From the NCBI GenBank assembly GCA_002296885.1, contig DBIH01000218.1:1-10489 (forward strand): a DNA stretch of 10,489 bases, written 5' to 3'. The stretch's first letter is position 1, and each line of letters begins with the position of its first letter. This stretch comes from Flavobacterium sp. UBA807 (lineage in GTDB: Bacteria > Bacteroidota > Bacteroidia > Flavobacteriales > Flavobacteriaceae). Positions 8,676 through 10,489 of this stretch are shown piece after piece. The position numbers were made by a program, and so were the translations under genes. Below the pieces are notes generated by a model, which saw only the letters and a list, made by a program, of their open reading frames with translations, searched no databases and was not told where the DNA came from.

Positions 8676-9431
8676 TTAATGCTTTTCCAAATCTAAATTC
8701 TGCAACAGCGATATTGAAACTATATGATTCATTGTATTATCGCCATAACTTGATGTCGCAAACTGATTCAAATAACCTAGTTCCAATCTGATATTGTTGT
8801 TATAATTCAACCCTAATCCAACCATAAATCTGTTCTGATCGATGAATTTCGAATTGACTTTATTGTTACCTAAACTCAGGAAAACCTCATTCTGGGCTAC
8901 GGCATAAATTTCCTCTTTATCAGATGACAGATTAGCCACATGAAAAACATTTCTATTCAGATAACGCAATCGGTTTTGATAATTGAATTCATTGCTTTCA
9001 CCCGAAACTGTTGCCAAATGTTCAACAAACCGCTGTTCGAGCCTGAAACGATGTGTCATCGTATTTTTGTTATCATGCCATTTTTTATTGTATTGATATT
9101 GCTCCCAAAACCTATTTTCGGTTGAGAATTTTTCCAAAGAAGGACTAAACGTTTTTACCAACGCATAACCTGCAGTGATATTGGCTTTTGGCGATAAATA
9201 ATAAATGGCTCCAAACCTAAATCCGTTTTGAAGGTTCTGCTCTAATTGATTGTCTAATCTGAACTGTGCTTCGATATGGTAACCCCATTTTTCGGAAACT
9301 TTATATTGCCCCAAATACGAAAACCAAATTCTTTGGTCTTGTTTTATCTGCGATAACGCTGAGCAAAATATCAATAGAAAGGCGGCGAGTAATTTTGTTT
9401 TCAAGCTAATTTTTTTTGTAAAAATAGGCAT
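8676..9431 (-). CDS. DUF2490 family outer-membrane-type beta-barrel protein
   Basis: With the ATG at 9431 the product has 251 residues: a basic N-terminus, a hydrophobic core (LLAAFLLIFCSALS) and likely cleavage after residue 27. The mature part shows DUF2490 features: RIWFSYLGQYKVSEKWGYHIEAQFR near the start, repeated amphipathic strands rich in Tyr, Arg and Asn, MTHRFRLEQRFVE in the middle, and NRFMVGLGLNYNNNIRLELGYLNQF near the end. DUF2490 proteins are predicted outer-membrane barrels of unknown function in Bacteroidota. A longer frame reaches ATG at 9521 but would overlap the HMA gene by 50 nt and bury the signal peptide, so I reject it. AAGGAG lies 7 nt before the chosen ATG. A TTG at 9404 would give a shorter, also plausible signal peptide. 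Confidence 0.85.
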   Translation of the reverse strand: MPIFTKKISLKTKLLAAFLLIFCSALSQIKQDQRIWFSYLGQYKVSEKWGYHIEAQFRLDNQLEQNLQNGFRFGAIYYLSPKANITAGYALVKTFSPSLEKFSTENRFWEQYQYNKKWHDNKNTMTHRFRLEQRFVEHLATVSGESNEFNYQNRLRYLNRNVFHVANLSSDKEEIYAVAQNEVFLSLGNNKVNSKFIDQNRFMVGLGLNYNNNIRLELGYLNQFATSSYGDNTMNHIVSISLLQNLDLEKH

Positions 9432-9467
9432 AAAAAAACTCCTTAAATAAGACTTTAAGGAGTTTTT
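9432..9467 (-). terminator. Terminator-like hairpin that contains the DUF2490 ribosome binding site
   Basis: A 14-bp perfect stem pairs 9434-9447 with 9454-9467 around a 6-nt loop (9448-9453). On the minus strand it ends in a run of seven T that directly abuts the ATG of the DUF2490 gene, so it looks like the intrinsic terminator of the receptor-HMA unit. Its 3' arm contains AAGGAG (9444-9439 on the minus strand), 7 nt before the ATG, and the 5' arm contains the complementary CTCCTT. The same element could therefore stop transcription and mask a ribosome binding site. Confidence 0.75.
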
Positions 9468-9471
9468 AATA

Positions 9472-9816
9472 TTATTTTCTTTCATACATACAGCACGAAT
9501 GAAGTTTTTCATAAGCTTCATCAGTTGCTTTTACATCATCAGTATCGTGACCCACTTTTGCGATGGCTTTTTTTACATCAAGAATGGAACATTTTTCTTC
9601 GTTGATGATTAAGTGCAAAATGTGATCATCAATATGCCACTCGGCACTTTTTACGCCCGAAACCGAAAAAGCGGCTTTCTCGATTCGTTTTTTACATTGT
9701 TCGCAATTACCATTGACTTCAATATTATATTTGGCATTTTTGTTCTTCTTCTTATCCTGAGCTTGTGTTGAAAGTGTTACAAACAGTAACATCATTCCAA
9801 AAAATATATTTTTCAT
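9472..9816 (-). CDS. Periplasmic heavy-metal-associated (HMA) domain protein
   Basis: 114 residues. A signal peptide (MKNIFFGMMLLFVTLSTQAQ, residues 1-20) is followed by a Lys-rich stretch and an HMA ferredoxin-like fold. The metal loop is VNGNCEQC with Cys38 and Cys41. It is one residue shorter between Gly and the first Cys than the classical GMxCxxC. KKRIEKAAFSVSGVKSAEW and DVKKAIAKVGHDT are the expected helices and strands. The C-terminal tail ends LHSCCMYERK, so His106, Cys108 and Cys109 may form a second metal site. Such proteins bind soft metals such as copper(I); the specific metal is not shown by sequence. It starts 9 nt after the TonB-dependent receptor gene and is almost certainly co-transcribed with it, suggesting that it receives or buffers a metal handled by the receptor. 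A terminator-like hairpin follows the stop. Confidence 0.92.
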   Translation of the reverse strand: MKNIFFGMMLLFVTLSTQAQDKKKNKNAKYNIEVNGNCEQCKKRIEKAAFSVSGVKSAEWHIDDHILHLIINEEKCSILDVKKAIAKVGHDTDDVKATDEAYEKLHSCCMYERK

Positions 9817-9825
9817 AATTGTTTA

Positions 9826-10489
9826 TTATTTAATTTTAAATCTTAATCCTGCGTAATACATCTGTCCGAAAACCGGCGCATAGACAATCGACGTGTCAAA
9901 ATTTGGACCAAATGGATTGTCCGCTCCCAGAATGGCTTTATTCTGACGATAGTTCCCAATATTTTCTCCGCCGAGATACATTTCAAAAGTACTCGAAAAA
10001 GTTCTCGTAATTTGTGCATTCATCACGGCAAACGACGGTGAAAATTCAGGAAACTGGTCTTGCGGCGGATTACTGGCCGTGTAAGGCAATTGCTGTTTCC
10101 CGAGCCAGTTGAACGTATAATCAAATTTCCACTGTCTTCCGTGTTCAACAATATGCGTTTCATATTCCATATTGGCGAAAAAACGATGCTTTGCCTGCAA
10201 TGGTCTTTGATAAGTTCCCGAAAGATAATCCGTCGAAATGTCATAATATTTATAGGCTGTTCTCAAATTTAAATGCTTGATGATTTCAAGATTGAAATCG
10301 AGCTGTAAACTATTAGCGTATGATTTCCCTCTTAAGTTATAGAACAAAACGGTTTGCGGCGAATTCATCACATCAACTACTGCCTGATTCTGAAAATCGG
10401 TTCGGTAAAAATCAATCGTGGTATCAGCATTCATCCCAAAAAGCTTGAAATTCTGTGTAAAACTGATTCCGTAATTCCATGCAATTTCG
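9826..10489 (-). CDS. TonB-dependent outer-membrane receptor, C-terminal part (5' end outside window)
   Basis: The frame stays open to the right edge (GISFTQNFKLFGMNADTT precedes the first in-frame Met), so about 221 C-terminal residues are visible and the gene begins beyond the window. The visible part is a series of amphipathic beta-strands with receptor-typical segments: TTIDFYRTDFQNQAVVD, a strand pair around LQLDFNLEIIKHLNLRTAYKYY, KHRFFANMEYE, a penultimate FEMYLGGENIGNYRQ, and the end QMYYAGLRFKIK. TonB-dependent receptors import metal complexes, vitamins or sugars across the outer membrane with energy from TonB-ExbBD. The plug and TonB box are not visible. The substrate is unknown, but the co-transcribed HMA protein 9 nt downstream favours a metal ion or metal chelate. 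Confidence 0.9.
   Translation of the reverse strand, partial: EIAWNYGISFTQNFKLFGMNADTTIDFYRTDFQNQAVVDVMNSPQTVLFYNLRGKSYANSLQLDFNLEIIKHLNLRTAYKYYDISTDYLSGTYQRPLQAKHRFFANMEYETHIVEHGRQWKFDYTFNWLGKQQLPYTASNPPQDQFPEFSPSFAVMNAQITRTFSSTFEMYLGGENIGNYRQNKAILGADNPFGPNFDTSIVYAPVFGQMYYAGLRFKIK

Noticed and set aside
9432..9521. N-terminal extension of the DUF2490 protein to ATG at 9521
   Set aside because: The extra 30 residues overlap the HMA coding region, are read through the hairpin, and would place a signal peptide in the interior of the protein.
10060..10272. 70-codon plus-strand open frame opposite the TonB-dependent receptor
   Set aside because: It is fully opposite a well-supported receptor gene and has no family resemblance or regulatory context.

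Overview
The window looks like ordinary chromosome from a low-GC Flavobacteriaceae bacterium, most likely Flavobacterium or a close relative. The evidence is the protein families present (a Bacteroidota-type LptE lipoprotein, SecG with the VQNPKGGG motif, an MG2-plug surface protein, DUF2490, a TonB-dependent receptor), A-rich start-codon contexts with almost no Shine-Dalgarno sequences, and AT-rich intergenic DNA. There are eleven protein genes, two of them cut by the window edges. I see no RNA genes, CRISPR arrays, insertion sequences or phage genes.

Left block, + strand (1-3416): the 3' end of a sigma-54-dependent activator, a YD-repeat-like lipoprotein, lptE (LPS transport), a TPR-type protein and secG (protein export). 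The last three are tightly packed (12-nt and 2-nt gaps) and end at a strong intrinsic terminator. From memory, sigma-54 activator, lptE, TPR protein, secG, groES, groEL is a common flavobacterial order, so the lipoprotein between the activator and lptE looks like an accessory insertion.

Middle block, + strand (3417-5479): groES and groEL form an isolated operon with its own terminator. The leader has no visible CIRCE element. It does carry a sequence with the spacing of a sigma-54 -24/-12 promoter, which is notable because a sigma-54 activator is encoded about 2.7 kb upstream. A 2.4-kb gene (5524-7899) follows for an exported protein with an MG2-like N-terminal domain and a TonB-receptor-plug-like domain but no beta-barrel.

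Right block, - strand (7926-10489): the direction of transcription switches at a bidirectional terminator that overlaps the stop codons of both convergent genes. In the order of transcription, the block holds the C-terminal part of a TonB-dependent receptor, a periplasmic heavy-metal-associated (HMA) protein 9 nt downstream of it, a DUF2490 outer-membrane-type protein and a DedA-family membrane protein. The receptor-HMA pair suggests metal (possibly copper) handling at the envelope. The hairpin between the HMA and DUF2490 genes looks like a terminator but also contains a good Shine-Dalgarno sequence for DUF2490.

Most genes are recognisable envelope or housekeeping functions. I found no clearly new system. 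The points most worth checking are the groESL promoter, the terminator/ribosome-binding-site hairpin, and the MG2-plug protein.
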